Below, piece by piece: positions 45,380 to 56,921 of a stretch of 64,000 nt of DNA. How positions within the stretch are numbered: position 1 is the stretch's first letter; each line of letters starts with the position of its first letter. The stretch lies in contig CM043963.1 in the NCBI GenBank assembly GCA_014529385.2, forward strand, positions 80,985,412 through 81,049,411, written 5' to 3'. The notes under the pieces are model-generated. The model was given only the letters and a program-made list of their open reading frames with translations. It searched no databases and had not been told where the DNA came from. This DNA comes from Adiantum capillus-veneris. Its lineage: Eukaryota > Streptophyta > Polypodiopsida > Polypodiales > Pteridaceae. The position numbers and the translations under genes were made by a program.

Positions 45380-46715
45380 GGTAAATGTTGCACCTGATGT
45401 GAAAACTGCCTGAAAATAGGAGAAACGGAGTGGGAACAACATGTGCTATATAGCACACACCGTAAAAGACTGTAAGCACCTCTTATGCAAAAAACAACAC
45501 TGACAGAAATTCTTCACAATATGACGAAATTGTGTATGTAGACCTGCATGTAGTAGAAACGGAGGCCGAAATGAGCCCGAATAAAGAATCTGAGCAGAAA
45601 TTTGAGCCCAAAATATTTGTCGACCTGCGAACGCTATCCAAACCTCACTATAATTGGAGAAAGTGAGCAGGCGTGTGCTGGAGCAACTGGTGACTAAGCC
45701 CGGGAGGTCTGATACCAATTTTTGGAATTAGGGTTGCAGAGAAACGCACACAGCTTGGAGAAGACGAAGGAAGCTCAAGGCACACAATAGAGAGTGTGTT
45801 ACTTAGTGTGCAATGGAAAGATAGATAGCCTTAGAGTGATGGGCGTATATACAATGCTTGGGGGAAAAAACCTCCTAAAGAGGGAAAAAGTGCCCCGGCG
45901 GTCCTAGTGTGTTCACACACATCACTACTACATGTATATGGTAACAATTTAAGAAGCATAAGGGATAGCCTTTTGACATGTGTCCCCCTTTCCCCTTTTG
46001 TAAGAGCTTCAGGTAATTAATTAATGCAACTAAACTCTCACTGAACCCCTTTGTCTCCTAGCCAATAGGAATCAGACAAGCCATTAGGCTGCTGAATGCT
46101 CATTGTACCCCTTAGGAGACTATCCAATAGTCTTCTAGACAAATTAATTCTTATTGATTCTTTTATTAAGTGTTTTTAAATGAATTAAACTAGATTTACT
46201 CTAGCCTAATTTTTATTGGTCCACCTCCATGGTCATCCAATAGGATTTGAGTGCACCTTGCGGGCATCTGGGCTAGGGAGCTAACATGTGTCCCGCATTC
46301 CCTTTGTGTAAAGGAAGCTTGTGAGTGTGTATGTGTGTGTTTCTCTCTCATCTCCTACTTATAGGGCTTGCCCCCTCCTATGTAGGAATCATGAAGACTT
46401 TTTTGTACACACATAAAGCATCCAATTTTTTTAAGCTTGACCATTGGACACAACCTTTGATTTTTGGAACCTTAGCATTTTGGAAGTCTTAATGGGCTTA
46501 GCCTTAGGGTCTCTAAAGCCCGTTGTTGCACATCTCTTTTTTGCAAATGGCCCCCCCTTTGGATCCCTATTTTCCCTCCTTTGGATCCCTATTGTGGTCG
46601 ATCTACCAGCTTAACCAATATTCTAGCTTTTTCTTCCCTGGCACTTCCCCATATTAAATGATCAGTTGAACATGAGAAAATCATTTAGGAGAATTAGATA
46701 TTAGTTATTATGACA

Positions 46716-47590
46716 ATTTTCATATTATATAGAGCACATACACCAAGTTTCATCTCATTTGGGCATATGAGCTGAGTATTGAGGAAGTTTTACTCTTTTC
46801 AAGCACCTTCTTGGGAAAAAGTGGTGATAGGTACCTAGGAAAGAAACAGAAATGCATTCTGACAACTTAGACATCATATGCATATGATGTTTGGGAGGCC
46901 AAATTCTGGGCTAAAAGGCACAAGGCACATTTGAGTGAACCATTGTGTTTAAGGGTATCTAGGGAGTAAATAGGCCAAGTTCCCATTGACTTTGAAGCAG
47001 TTTAAGGCTAATAGAGACAAAGAGACGGCTTTAAGCAAAGTGACGGATTTAAGACCATATCTAGAACACTAGGTGTTGAAATTATATTTTGCAAGTGGTA
47101 GTGAGTTTCTTGTGTGGTGGAGATCCTCTGGAAATAAATTCACTCAATTTTGACCAGATAGACATCATACACGTATGATGTCTCAGGAAAATATTTAGTG
47201 ACCAAAATTACCAACACAGCTTACTAGAGTGTGAAACATATCAAGGCAAGCCTAAGGACTAAGTTTCACCCAATTTGATCCATTTTGACCTAGTTAACCT
47301 CTTGGATAAGCCAGTAGCGAGACCAAGGGGCCTACATAGGAGAGATTAAACTATCTACAAGGGTTAGAACTTCAAAGTGAGCCTAGGTGTGGATTAAAAC
47401 ATCAAGGAGAGTGCATAGTTCAAGTTTGAGTCAATTCTGAGGGAAAAGACACCATACACGTATGATATCTACAGACTAGTTTTAGTGCTCAAACTGAGAA
47501 TCTACTGCTCTAGAAGCCTTTGTTGATATCCTAACATTCCATTTGTCTTATCAGATCAGGATTTGGAGCTCATATACGGATCTTGTGTTT
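46716..47590. repeat. Dyad-bearing ~290-bp array, right part
   Basis: Dyads at 46869-46892, 47160-47183 and 47447-47470, spaced 291 and 287, with arms AGACATCATA/TATGATGTCT and one or two changes. Between them the units share GACTAAGTTTCACCCAA-like and GAGACTAAA-like stretches with the left part. Confidence 0.85.
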
Positions 47591-47591
47591 T

Positions 47592-47597
47592 TATATA
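47592..47597 (+). promoter_or_regulatory. Possible TATA box after the dyad array
   Basis: TATATA in TTTTTATATAGTAATAAG, about 150 bases before the first open frame of the downstream degenerate coding region. Promoter role is inferred from position only. Confidence 0.35.
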
Positions 47598-47746
47598 GTA
47601 ATAAGTGAGGATTACTGATTTGACAAAGAATTTTAGAGTCAAAGTTTTGTACAAATAGCCAGAACCAAGGATTTTGCAAGTTGGTAATCTGTTGAGATTG
47701 TAAAGTACTCTACCAGTTTGAAAAGCAACAGGTAAGAGGTTGGGGT

Positions 47747-50160
47747 GATAACTATTTTTTGTATAAATAATTTGATGAATTTGATATCCAAAAGGGGTAT
47801 TACAAGAGAACAGAGTGTGGACAAAGATCAGGTTAGCTTAGTGTCAACAAAAAAGAGTGTAAACCAAGTAAGGATAGATACCTTAGCAGCAATCATGGAA
47901 GAGGGTAGTGATATAGACACCTTTTTTGAAGGATACCCGACAACTTGGAGGTTTTAGCAGTAAGGGACCATGGGGGGGTAGCACCTCTCAAAAACCTTTA
48001 AACATGCCAAAATACACTACAATTTTTCTTAAGGGAACCAATGACCATGGATCCCCGATGCATGCTAATGTTCAAGGATTGTAATGCATATGTATTGAAG
48101 AACGGCCACCGAGAGGATTATCAGTTCTCATGGTAAGTGATGATGGTGATAGGCTTTCACGATGATGATGAGGGAAACCACTACCACTATCTCATTGTCA
48201 AAGACCCTGATAATTACACTCAATATGGAAACAATGTAGCAAAAGGGAAGATGATTATGGAGACTCGAGAGATACCTCCTAAACTCACTCTTTCAGGAGC
48301 TTGCTACATCATGAAAAGAGAGTGGAAAGAATGGCAAATATCCATGAAAACATTGGGATTTACAAGCACGAGGAAGGAAGAGTCACCTCTACATGTGAAC
48401 GAGCTAAGCATGGACAAAGTCATGTACTTGTTTTCATATGAGTCTATGTCATAGAATCTAATATCTTACCAACCCAAATGCTTTTCACATATTAAACTGA
48501 TCATTCAATGTGGGAGAATAAATGGGAACAAGGGTTAGAATATAGACATGTACTTTCAGATAGAATGCTTTCAGATCTATCTAAACATGGAGCCAATGGT
48601 AAAGGGGTCCAAATCAGAGATGGTCTATCAAAGAGAAAAGCTAGCTAATGGAGCTTAAAGACCTTAGGTTAGCTTCATTAAAGACCTCCAAAGGTTAGTG
48701 TTAAAAATTACTTTGACCTTAGGTAAGCTAGGGTAGCTTGAGGTGGGAACCCAGCCCAAGCTTGAGGTGCTTGTCGTGCTTGCCGACTAGGGAGCTTGGT
48801 ACAAAGAAAGCAAAAGGGACACTTGTCAAGTTCCTCTCCATGTTTCCCCCATAGTGTGCATAAACCCTATTGGTTGGCCTCCCAAGGGGTCCAATGATAA
48901 ATTAGTTAATTTAACTAATTGTTTTAGCATTTATCAAGTCCTCTCTCTCAAAGGGGAAAGGGGGACACTTGTCCCAAGGATACCCTTGTTGCTTGATACG
49001 ACTCTTGCTTGTGATTGGCTAGGCCTGTAGGGGTTCAATAAACTTCAAACATGAGCTACAAGGCGGGGTCTCGACCCAAGAAAGCTAGGGGGTTTCTTGA
49101 GGGGTATACTCTCTCACACACACTCTCATTGTGTGAAGTACAAAGTGCAAGAGCTCCATCTCCTTCTCCAAGCTAGTATTGAGAAGTTGAGAGCCTACAC
49201 CAAAACTCTTGGTTATGGAATGCAAATCCAACCAAGAGCCATGCTTCAATGCTTAATCTTGCCATCTTCATTACTATGCTATTATGTATGCTAGCAAGAA
49301 GAGTGATGATAAGTGAGGAACTAATTCTTTCTCCTATGAAATGTTTCTTCTTCCTCTTCCCTACCCTCATTCCCTGCTAGCTGTCTCCACCTTGAAGGTG
49401 TTTGAGGTCTTGGGACTGAGGCTTGGGATAGTTAATGCTTTCCACAAAGTTTATGCTATGCGCGTGATGCATGAAGATTTCCATCTTCATTGCATCACCT
49501 GGGTGGGAGAAACTATAATACAAATGCCTATTGGAGGGGGACCGGCTCCACATAATTCCAGTCCTCAATTGTTGTCATGTTCTCTAAACTCTCTCTCTTG
49601 CAAAAGTATTGTTCATGCCAAGTTAACTAAATTCTATATTTATGTTGCTATCATCAATTAAGTTCACCCGCTATGCTCACAAAAGTACTTTCTCTAGATT
49701 CCTTTACCCTCAAGATTAATATACCATTTCCATTACAGTCTATAACAAGAAACCATTTTTTTTCAATAAGTACGAACGAGAATACGAGCCAATTCACCCA
49801 GATAATGTAGGGAGAGTGATAACGTCAGAACTGATGGCACATGCTTTGGTAGGGATGCGGTCACCTCGTTTGACTCTGTTGAACGTAGAGATTTTGAATC
49901 AATGGAAGAGGTATTTGACGAGTTCTCTCAAAGAAGGAAATCTCATAATACAATCTCAAAAATCCATAAGTTCAAGGAGAAAGTGGGATAATCCGTCAGA
50001 AAGGCAGCCGTAAGGTTGAAATGCTACGTAAATGTTTTCCCTGTGGAAGAATTACCAACTCAGTCCCGACTCATACTGATATTTATACAAGGACGGAGAA
50101 AGGAAAATCTTCAGAAGGATTTGCGTATAAAGAAGAGCTCAACTCTAAACAAGCTGTAAA
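47747..50160 (+). pseudogene. Unrecognised coding remnant split by a solo LTR
   Basis: Reading plus: MEEGSDIDTFFEGYPTTWRF (to 47956), then MDPRCMLMFKDCNAYVLKNG, HREDYQFSW, a stop, FHDDDEGNHYHYLIVKDPDN, KLTLSGACYIMKREWKEWQI, MSKVMYLFSYES-like sequence ending at 48446. Past the solo LTR it resumes VYNKKPFFFNKYEREYEPIH, RVITSELMAHALVGM, then QWKRYLTSSLKEGN and CFPCGRITNSVPTHTD. The segments are in one protein-like sequence with several stops. I do not recognise the family; a gag- or other element-encoded protein is possible. It follows the dyad array and a TATA-like box, which may be its control region. Confidence 0.5.
48447..49737 (+). mobile_element. Solo LTR of the G gypsy family
   Basis: TGTCATAGAATCTAATATC to CCATTTCCATTACA, 1291 bases. 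Perfect TSD GTCTA at 48442-48446 and 49738-49742. It has no 76-base minisatellite expansion. The insert splits the coding remnant described at 47747-50160. Confidence 0.95.
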
Positions 50161-50370
50161 CAAGTGACATGTTAGACTTGTGGAGAGTGAACCCTTATTT
50201 TGGACTACATGGATTTAATTTGGAACAAGAAACTTCATTTTGCTGTAAGCTTTTAATATTTTTCTTGTTACCCCTATTATGCAAATCAAATTATCATTTG
50301 AATATACTATTCATTTTTGTCTCATGGATTGCCACATAGGCCTTCTAATGGAGTTAATATTCCCCCCCCC

Positions 50371-50404
<34 letters not shown>

Positions 50405-50516
50405 TTCATGCCATTTATTTCTTCAATAGCAGGTCAGGAGTTTAAATATAATCCAATAAATCTTTGCAATCTTTGCAATAGTTTTCTTCACATTAAAACT
50501 ATCTTCTTCTTCTTCT

Positions 50517-50562
<46 letters not shown>

Positions 50563-51720
50563 ACTTGTTTTATGGATTGTTACAAAAAAATGTAACTCTT
50601 GAATCTACAAATGAGGAAAGATGTCAGTGACAACATGATTGCAAGATTTAGGGTTCTTTCACATAAAGACAATATGTACAAGTGTACCCTCATATGATTT
50701 GCTACATATGAGAAATCCTCTAATTGTAAGTGGTCTTGTTTAGTAATTAGTGGATCTCCTTGCTAGCAAAGTAACCTTGAATAGAGGCATGCACTTGTAC
50801 TAGATATTGAACACCTAAATTTTACATTAACTTGGGGAAGGTTCACAACATGGGATACAACAAATAATATATATGATGAGAAAGACATCATTCTTTGCAC
50901 ACATATGTAGCACTAGCCACTTCCCTATCAAGAAGCACACATCTCGGTGCTATGAGTAAGCATTTGAATCCTCAAGACCTATGTATGCACTCAATGAACC
51001 CTATCATCGCACACACACTACACCCATTTATTGTCCACACATTGGATCATGTCAAGTTGAGATGATTTTGATGCAGCAAAACCATAACACTATTGAGATG
51101 GTACTAATATAGAATTTGTTAAAAAAAAATCCTCTTAGGGATAAAAGGGGATAATAATATACTCTTACTTGTTGGGAGTGGGTGCAGTTGATCTTAAGGG
51201 GCTTGTGTACAACAATACCTTTAACATAGGATAGGATATGTACATCAAAGAATTTACTCATATAAGGATAGAAATCTCTCCGGATCGGACTTTGAATTTC
51301 ATAAAGGCATACAAAGATAATATCTAGTATACTAAAAGCTTATCTTTCACATTAGCCTTTACAAGTAGGAGATGTCCTCACCAAATACTAAGACTATTCT
51401 TAGGATGTGCCCACCCAACAATCCTTCCCTTGGGCATGGCCTATACTGAAGAAAGGTAGATCAAGACTCAATGCCACACAGGCTAGTACTCACACAGATT
51501 GGGGTAGTCACACAGACAAAAAAGGTCTCAATAAATATGGTGTCACACGGGCTTTGGAATCCTACCCTCAAAAAAATAATGTGGAAGACCATCCATATCT
51601 ACAAAACATCAGTATATTCACAAAAGAGAGTAGGGGTGGTACACAAATGTAGATAGTGGACTTTCACATCATCTTCGTCTTTGTTGTCGTTCTCTGCAAG
51701 GTTGATTTTTGATTTTTCTC
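50161..51720. other. Unassigned DNA with poly(C)/(CT)n tracts
   Basis: No gene recognised. C-run followed by (CT)n at about 50361-50404 and (CTT)n/(CT)n at about 50505-50560. Confidence 0.5.
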
Positions 51721-51740
51721 TATTGCTGCTTCTGCTACTC

Positions 51741-52429
51741 TTACCTGGGCATTTTGATGGTGGATGTCCTTTGATGCCGCAATACTTGTTTATAGCAGCC
51801 TTTCAAGAAATGCCATGGTTTTCCACATTTATGACACTTTTCATTTTTGGTCCTAGTTAATGAAGGTGTATTCCTAGATGATGATGCAATGTAAACTCCT
51901 CCATTTGCTGATGCCTTCTTTGCTTGCTTATTTTCTTCTTCAATTAAGGCATTTATGACTTGTTGCAATGTAGGTGTTGGTTCCCTCTATTGTGCGATTG
52001 TGACTATGTTGTCAAACTTTTCTAGAACAACACTTAAGAGCACAACAACCTTATCTTCTTTGGGGATCTAATACTCAATATAAGTTAATTGGGTAATGAT
52101 GCTCATTAACTCACTGACAAGGCTTGAAATTTCCTTCCATTGATTCATTGTCAATTTGTAAAGGTTCATTTTAAGGCTAATGATGCTCATTTTTTTACTG
52201 TGCGCATAATTATCATGTAGCAAGGTAATAATTTTACTTAGAGCTTGTTCATCTCTAGCTTGAAGTTGTCCAATCTGTGCTTTGATCAGTGTGCCTTTAG
52301 CTATGGATGATTCAATTGTGCGTGGTTGACAACGTACCATAATTGATTATGCATGAGATACCCTTGCAGTCTAGTCTACCACGAATGGAAGTCTTCCCCA
52401 TTGAATTTTTCAATCCCTTTTTCTTCCAT
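51741..52429 (-). pseudogene. Copia gag fragment of element J
   Basis: The ATG at 52429 opens MEEKGIEKFNGEDFHSW then a stop; YLMHNQLWYVVNHAQLNHP; then ALSKIITLLHDNYAHSKKMS and LYKLTMNQWKEISSLVSELM; LQQVINALIEEENKQAKKAS; and a knuckle CHKCGKPWHFLKGC at about 51800-51845. This is the UBN2-type copia gag with CCHC box. No protease or pol follows downstream (below 51740). Confidence 0.78.
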
Positions 52430-52461
52430 AGTGCCTATAGAGGGGTCTTAGCAATTAGCTT

Positions 52462-52473
52462 GAGCTAATGCCA
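52462..52473 (-). other. Degenerate primer binding site of J
   Basis: TTGGCATTAGCTC on the minus strand, a weak match to TTGGTATCAGAGC, about 35 bases before the J gag ATG, where a copia primer site is expected. Confidence 0.4.
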
Positions 52474-52586
52474 ATCTCTATCCTCTTATGTGATAGGTGA
52501 TTGCATATATTTCAATTGAATTGTTCTCAAAATGCAAAAATGAAGCTTTCAATCACAAGGAATGTAGGGATAATGAGAGAGAAAAA

Positions 52587-52820
52587 TGTTACCATATATA
52601 TGTGATAGTGATATGTGTGAACACACTAGGACAGTCGGGGCATTTTTTCCCTCTTTAGGAGGTTTTTTCCCCCGTGCATTGTATATACACCCATCACTCT
52701 AGGGATATCTATCTTTCCATTGCACATTAAGTACATAAGTACAACACTCTCTATTGTGTGCCTTAAGCTTCCTTATCATCTCCAAGCTATGTGCGTTTCT
52801 TCGCAACCCTAATTCCAACA
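52587..52820 (+). repeat. 5' LTR of B
   Basis: TGTTACCATATATATG to CCTAATTCCAACA, 234 bases, with a TATATAC box at about 52682. Same family as the D LTRs (227 bases). The broken 3' LTR is 55977-56068 plus about 61842-61980. Confidence 0.92.
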
Positions 52821-52822
52821 AT

Positions 52823-52834
52823 TGGTATCAGAGC
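52823..52834 (+). other. Primer binding site of B
   Basis: TGGTATCAGAGC, two bases from the LTR end. Confidence 0.88.
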
Positions 52835-53163
52835 AGGTTGCATCCTCTCGGGCTTAGTTGCCAGCTGCTCTAGCACACGCCTGCTCACTTTCTCCGGTTT
52901 CAGTGAGCTTTGGCAAGCGTTCTCGCTGGTCCACAAAATTTTTGGGACAGATCGTAGAGATTCGGGCTCATTTCGGCCTTCGTTTCCACTAAATATAGTA
53001 CTGCACAGGCTATTTCGTCATTTTGTGCAAAATTTCTATCAGTGTTGTTTTCTGCATAACATGTGCCTTATAGTCTTCTACGGTTTGTGCTATATAGCAT
53101 GTGTTGTTCCCGCTTTGTTTCTTCTCTTTTTGGGCATTTTTCTTATGAGGTGTAGCATTTACC

Positions 53164-54165
53164 ATGGCTAACAACAACACAAATGTGTTCAAGATGTTTG
53201 TTGTTGATGAGGACAGATTGGATGGGGACAATTACCTTATGTGGGCTTACATGATGCAAAATGTTCTTGTGTCAAAGGGCATCTCGAATTTTGTGCAGGG
53301 CATTGATGTACGTCATGGTTCTGAGGATGCAGGCGATGTTGAGGATGTGGCAAGTTTTGCTGCTATTAGAGTCGTTTTACCTATGGTAGAACAATCTCAT
53401 TGGGATATAAAGGATGCGCAGGCTCATGCATTGATTGCATTGTCTGTGAAGGGCACCATTGTTCCTCATATTCATTCAACAAAATCTACAAAACAGGCTT
53501 GGGATATTTTAGCTGGTCTTTATGCAAGTCGCAATGAGGCTAATATTGCTTTGCTGCGTAAAGAGCTGGAATCAAAGATTATGCATGAGGAAGATGATAT
53601 GGACACTTTCCTTGCTGGTGTCAAGGATATCAATAAGAAACTTATTTCTGCAGGTGAATTTATTTTAGATAGTTCCCTTGTGCAGACTATCTTATTTTTG
53701 CAGGTGAATTCATTTCAGATAGTTCCCTTGTGCAGACTATCTTGATGCCTTACCAGATTCTTACCAGACTTTTGTAGTACTTGGAGACTTATGACCCAAG
53801 GAAATCCTGAAGTTGTCAAGTTTGATGCATTATGCACATTGCTGTTGTAAGAGTCGCTTTCCAAAAAAATAGGACTAGACCGCGTGCAATTGAAAAGGCT
53901 TTTATTGCTTCTCAAAGAAAGGGCGGTAACAGTAATTCAGTAACTTCTTATGTTTCTGCGAGTGGCAAAACCATTGGTCCCAATGCTTTTGTTGGCAGCA
54001 CTTCGTCTGGCAATTCTGGTGATAAGGGCAAAAAGAAGATGCATTGCCTTTATTGTGAAGCTAATGATCAGTTGATTAAGCAGTGTCCTAAGTTGAAGGC
54101 CAAAGAGGCTAAGAAGAAAGAGGGTGGTTCCACTGTAAATGTTGGTTCCACTACAAATGTACAGC
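53164..54165 (+). pseudogene. Gag and zinc knuckle of B
   Basis: The ATG at 53164 opens MANNNTNVFKMFVVDEDRLD. Gag is close to D (YLMWAYMMQNVLVSKGI, QAWDILAGLYASRNEANIAL). A 50-base tandem duplication (53650-53699 and 53700-53749) shifts the frame and truncates the 193-residue frame at 53745. The knuckle CLYCEANDQLIKQC reads from the frame 53832-54380, with a Lys-rich tail ending at the deletion joint. Confidence 0.87.
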
Positions 54166-55060
54166 CTATGGGGGTTTCAAAAAATGTTATAGATCAGCCT
54201 ATTACTGATGCAGATGTACATGATGTACTTGATGAGAAAGGGATGAAAATGATAAGGCTAGAGGTATGCCAAAATGGATGGTGCATACATTACGTGACAG
54301 TAAATTGGATGCACCTTTGTCTAGTCGTACTCGTTCAGGCTCTTGCCATGCATCTTATGCATCAGGCTGTTACCTTTTGATGAAGCACAAAATTACAAAA
54401 AATTGGATGGCTGCCATGCAATCAGAATATGATGCCCTTATAGAAAACGACACATGGACTTTATGTGATTTGACTCCTGGCAGAAAGGCCATTGGTACGA
54501 AGTGGGTTTACAAGTTGAAATGCAAGCCGGATGGTGAAATCCATCGCCATAAGGCTCGACTTGTTGGAAAGGGTTATGCACAACAAAAAGGCATAGATTA
54601 TGAAGAGACTTTTGCTCCCACTTGTTGTATGACTACTGTGCATTTTCTATGTGCATTGGAAACTTATTTTGGTTGGGATGTACATCAATTAGACATTGTT
54701 ACTACTTTCTTGAATGGCGACATATTTGAGGAAGTTTATGTAACGTAGCCTCGCGGTTTTGTCAATAAAGGACAAGAGGACAAATTGTGCAGATGTAAGA
54801 AGGCTTTGTATGGGTTGACGCAATCTCCTCGTGCTTGGTATGAGAAAGCTGACACTCATTTGGTCAAACAAGGATTTCGTTAACAGTCCAACATAAAGCA
54901 CATTGTATGTAAAGCGTGAGGGTGATGTAATTCTCATTGTGGTTCTTTATGTAGATGATTTGCTGGTCACTGGATGAAATGAGAGACATATTGCTAAATT
55001 TAAGTCTGATTTGAATGCTACTCTCAAGATGAAAGATTTGGGGTTGTTGCATCATTACTT
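54166..55060 (+). pseudogene. Post-integrase linker and RT of B
   Basis: Linker QPMGVSKNVIDQPITDADVH; RT 54266-54748 (NDTWTLCDLTPGRKAIGTKW, GEIHRHKARLVGKGYAQQKG, YFGWDVHQLDIVTTFLNGDI), a stop at 54746, then CRCKKALYGLTQSPRAWYEK and VLYVDDLLVTG (YVDD retained), with a frameshift near 54880. Same sequence as D with fewer changes in places. Confidence 0.86.
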
Positions 55061-55900
55061 GGGTATACAGTTTAAGCAGTGTGATGGTGGTATTGCCTTG
55101 TGTAATAAAAGTTACATAGAGACATTACTATGTAAGTTTGGACTTGAGGATTGCAAACCTATTGCCACTCCCATGGAAACAGGTTTGAAGTTTAGTCTAC
55201 ATGATGTTGGTGATCTTGCTGATGTCACTCTTGACCAAATTGGTATTGAGTGCCTCATTTATGCATGCAACACGAGGCCGAATATTTAGTTTACAGTCTC
55301 ACAGGTCAACAGATTTATGCATAGCCCAAGGTCTAAGCATTGGCAGGTTGTCAAGAGGATTTTTTTCTATCTTTGTGGCACTTTATATCTTGGCTTGTTT
55401 TATCCCAAGGGGGGATCATTGCCGCCAGACTTACATGCTTTTTCGAACTCACATTGGTTTGGTTGTTTTGAAACGCTAGTGTCTACTAGTGGTGTTTGTT
55501 TCATGCTTGGAGTTCATGTATATCATGGCTGATCAAGAAACCTATTGTGGCCACTTCGAGTTGTGAGGCTGACTACAGGACAGTCTTCACAGCTACGGTT
55601 GAGTGTGTATGGCTCAGAAGCCTTTTGGCTTATTTGGGTGTTCAACAGGACACTGCCAACACTATCTGCAGTGACAGTTAGAGCACCTTGGTAGTTGCGA
55701 GGAACCCAGTTTTTCATGCTCGCACAAAGCATATTGAGGTGCATTACCACTATGTCAAGGAGAGGCTCTCAGCAGGAGAGATCAGGTTGACTTATGTGCC
55801 AACAAAGGACAACCTTGCAGATCTTTTCACAAAGGCATTGTCTTGTGAGAAGCTCGAAGCTTTCCGCAAAGATTTGGGCTTACTCCCCTTTGTGGAATGA
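55061..55900 (+). pseudogene. RT end and RNase H of B
   Basis: Frames 55011-55289, 55317-55532, 55496-55681 and 55688-55900 read LLHHYLGIQFKQCDGGIALC, KHWQVVKRIFFYLCGTLYLG, a damaged SNSHWFGC (Asp of SDSDWAG lost), ATSSCEADYRTVFTATVECV, SDS then a stop, and FHARTKHIEVHYHYVKERLS to LADLFTKALSCEKL and LLPFVE. Four frames in 0.8 kb. Confidence 0.86.
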
Positions 55901-56068
55901 TCATGTACTCATGGCATGGCACTTCCCTTTACTCATGTACCGGATCTCGTTCACCGCATCACTCCAGGGGGGATTTGTTACCATATACATGTGGTAGTGA
56001 TGTGTGTGAACACACTAGGACTGCCGGGGAAATTTTCCCCTCTTTAGGAGGTTTTTTCCCCCATTCAT

Positions 56069-56715
56069 TGTTAAGTATGGAGCTTGATTTACCCTTGTAA
56101 TTTTCTGTGGTAAAAGCGCACATTTGTAAGGCCCCCATTATGAGGAGAAGCCATCGTGCATGAAGGAAAATCACTCACCGAAAACCAAAATTTTCACGGC
56201 AAAAAATTAGGGGAATATTCCTTTTCACTGGAATATTATGGCCGGACGGCGGTCGAAAAGTGGTCGGAAAACAACCGTTGGTTGGCCGGTTGGCCAGTGC
56301 CAGTAGTCAATGGCCGGTGGCCGGTGGTCGGAAGTCAATGGCCGGTGGCCGATGGCCGAATTCAATGGCCGGTGGCCGAATTTAAAAGCGGACTTGTCTT
56401 CTCAAGGGCGGCCACACATGGGCGGATTGGAGGGTCCGATTTGGACTTATTCACACAAGGGCGGCTACACATGGTTGCCTCTCATAAGAGAGGGCAACCC
56501 TTTTGGCCTATAAAAGGAGGCCATTTCTACACACATTTCATAGTGTGAAGTTGATGCAACAAGGTGAGTGTGAGGTGGTGAGAGTGAAGCAAGGCGGGAG
56601 CTCCATTAAGGGTATAATCCCTTTGTAAACTACTTCTTGTTTTGAAGTACTAAAGCCATTGAGTGGCTGCTTTCCCGTGGACGTAGCCCACATTGGGTGA
56701 ACCATGTATATCGTG

Positions 56716-56764
<49 letters not shown>

Positions 56765-56848
56765 CTATAATCTCGTGTATGTAAATCTGTCTCTCTCCAT
56801 TAAGTAATCTACTCAATTATCTATTTAGCTACGTCTTATTTCCTAACA
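56069..56848 (+). repeat. 5' LTR of C
   Basis: 780 bases, TGTTAAGTATGG...TTTCCTAACA. TATAAAA at 56509-56515. GGCCGGTGG-type minisatellite at about 56280-56390. (CT)n of about 42 bases at about 56719-56761. It lacks the GGGGCCTCGGGGGCGGAAGC segment found in the 3' LTR and the 19791 solo copy. Confidence 0.93.
56509..56515 (+). promoter_or_regulatory. TATA box of C 5' LTR
   Basis: TATAAAA in GGCCTATAAAAGGAGGCC, a short palindromic context conserved in all four copies of the LTR. Confidence 0.65.
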
Positions 56849-56850
56849 AC

Positions 56851-56862
56851 TGGTATCAGAGC
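56851..56862 (+). other. Primer binding site of C
   Basis: TGGTATCAGAGC, two bases after the 5' LTR. Confidence 0.9.
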
Positions 56863-56921
56863 AAGGTTTGCTCGTAGCTAAATTATCTCAAGGAAAGGAT
56901 TCCTTGAATTGAGTGGGAGTT

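Larger units (their letters stand above)
41305..45946 (-). mobile_element. Ty1/copia element D, protease-deleted
   Basis: LTRs 41305-41531 and about 45720-45946 (227 bases, TGTTACCATATACATG...AATTCCAACA when read on the minus strand). Flanking ATTT repeats. Minus-strand order: gag, knuckle, integrase, RT, RNase H (copia order). The knuckle is followed within about 45 codons by the integrase core (CEGCVLGKMQRSKFPKDG), so protease and most of the pre-integrase domain are missing. Same family as element B. Confidence 0.9.
37022..46715 (-). mobile_element. Ty3/gypsy element G3, integrase and most of 3' LTR deleted
   Basis: Minus-strand G-family element: 5' LTR (40478-46715, split by D), primer site, gag, knuckle, protease, RT and start of RNase H. 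Coding then jumps straight into 31 bases of LTR terminus at 37022-37052. Everything from mid-RNase H through integrase, polypurine tract and almost all the 3' LTR is lost. It sits inside the dyad array. No convincing TSD (GTTTG versus ATTTT). Confidence 0.88.
40478..46715 (-). repeat. 5' LTR of G3, interrupted by copia element D
   Basis: LTR parts 40478-41304 and 45947-46715 together give about 1.59 kb, with TGTCATAATAACTAATATC at the minus-strand start (46715). It matches the other G LTRs. The D insertion lies between. Confidence 0.88.

Noticed and set aside
47747-50160. Endogenous plant pararetrovirus as source of the unknown coding remnant
   Set aside because: I could not find RT, protease or movement-protein motifs to support it; left as unrecognised.
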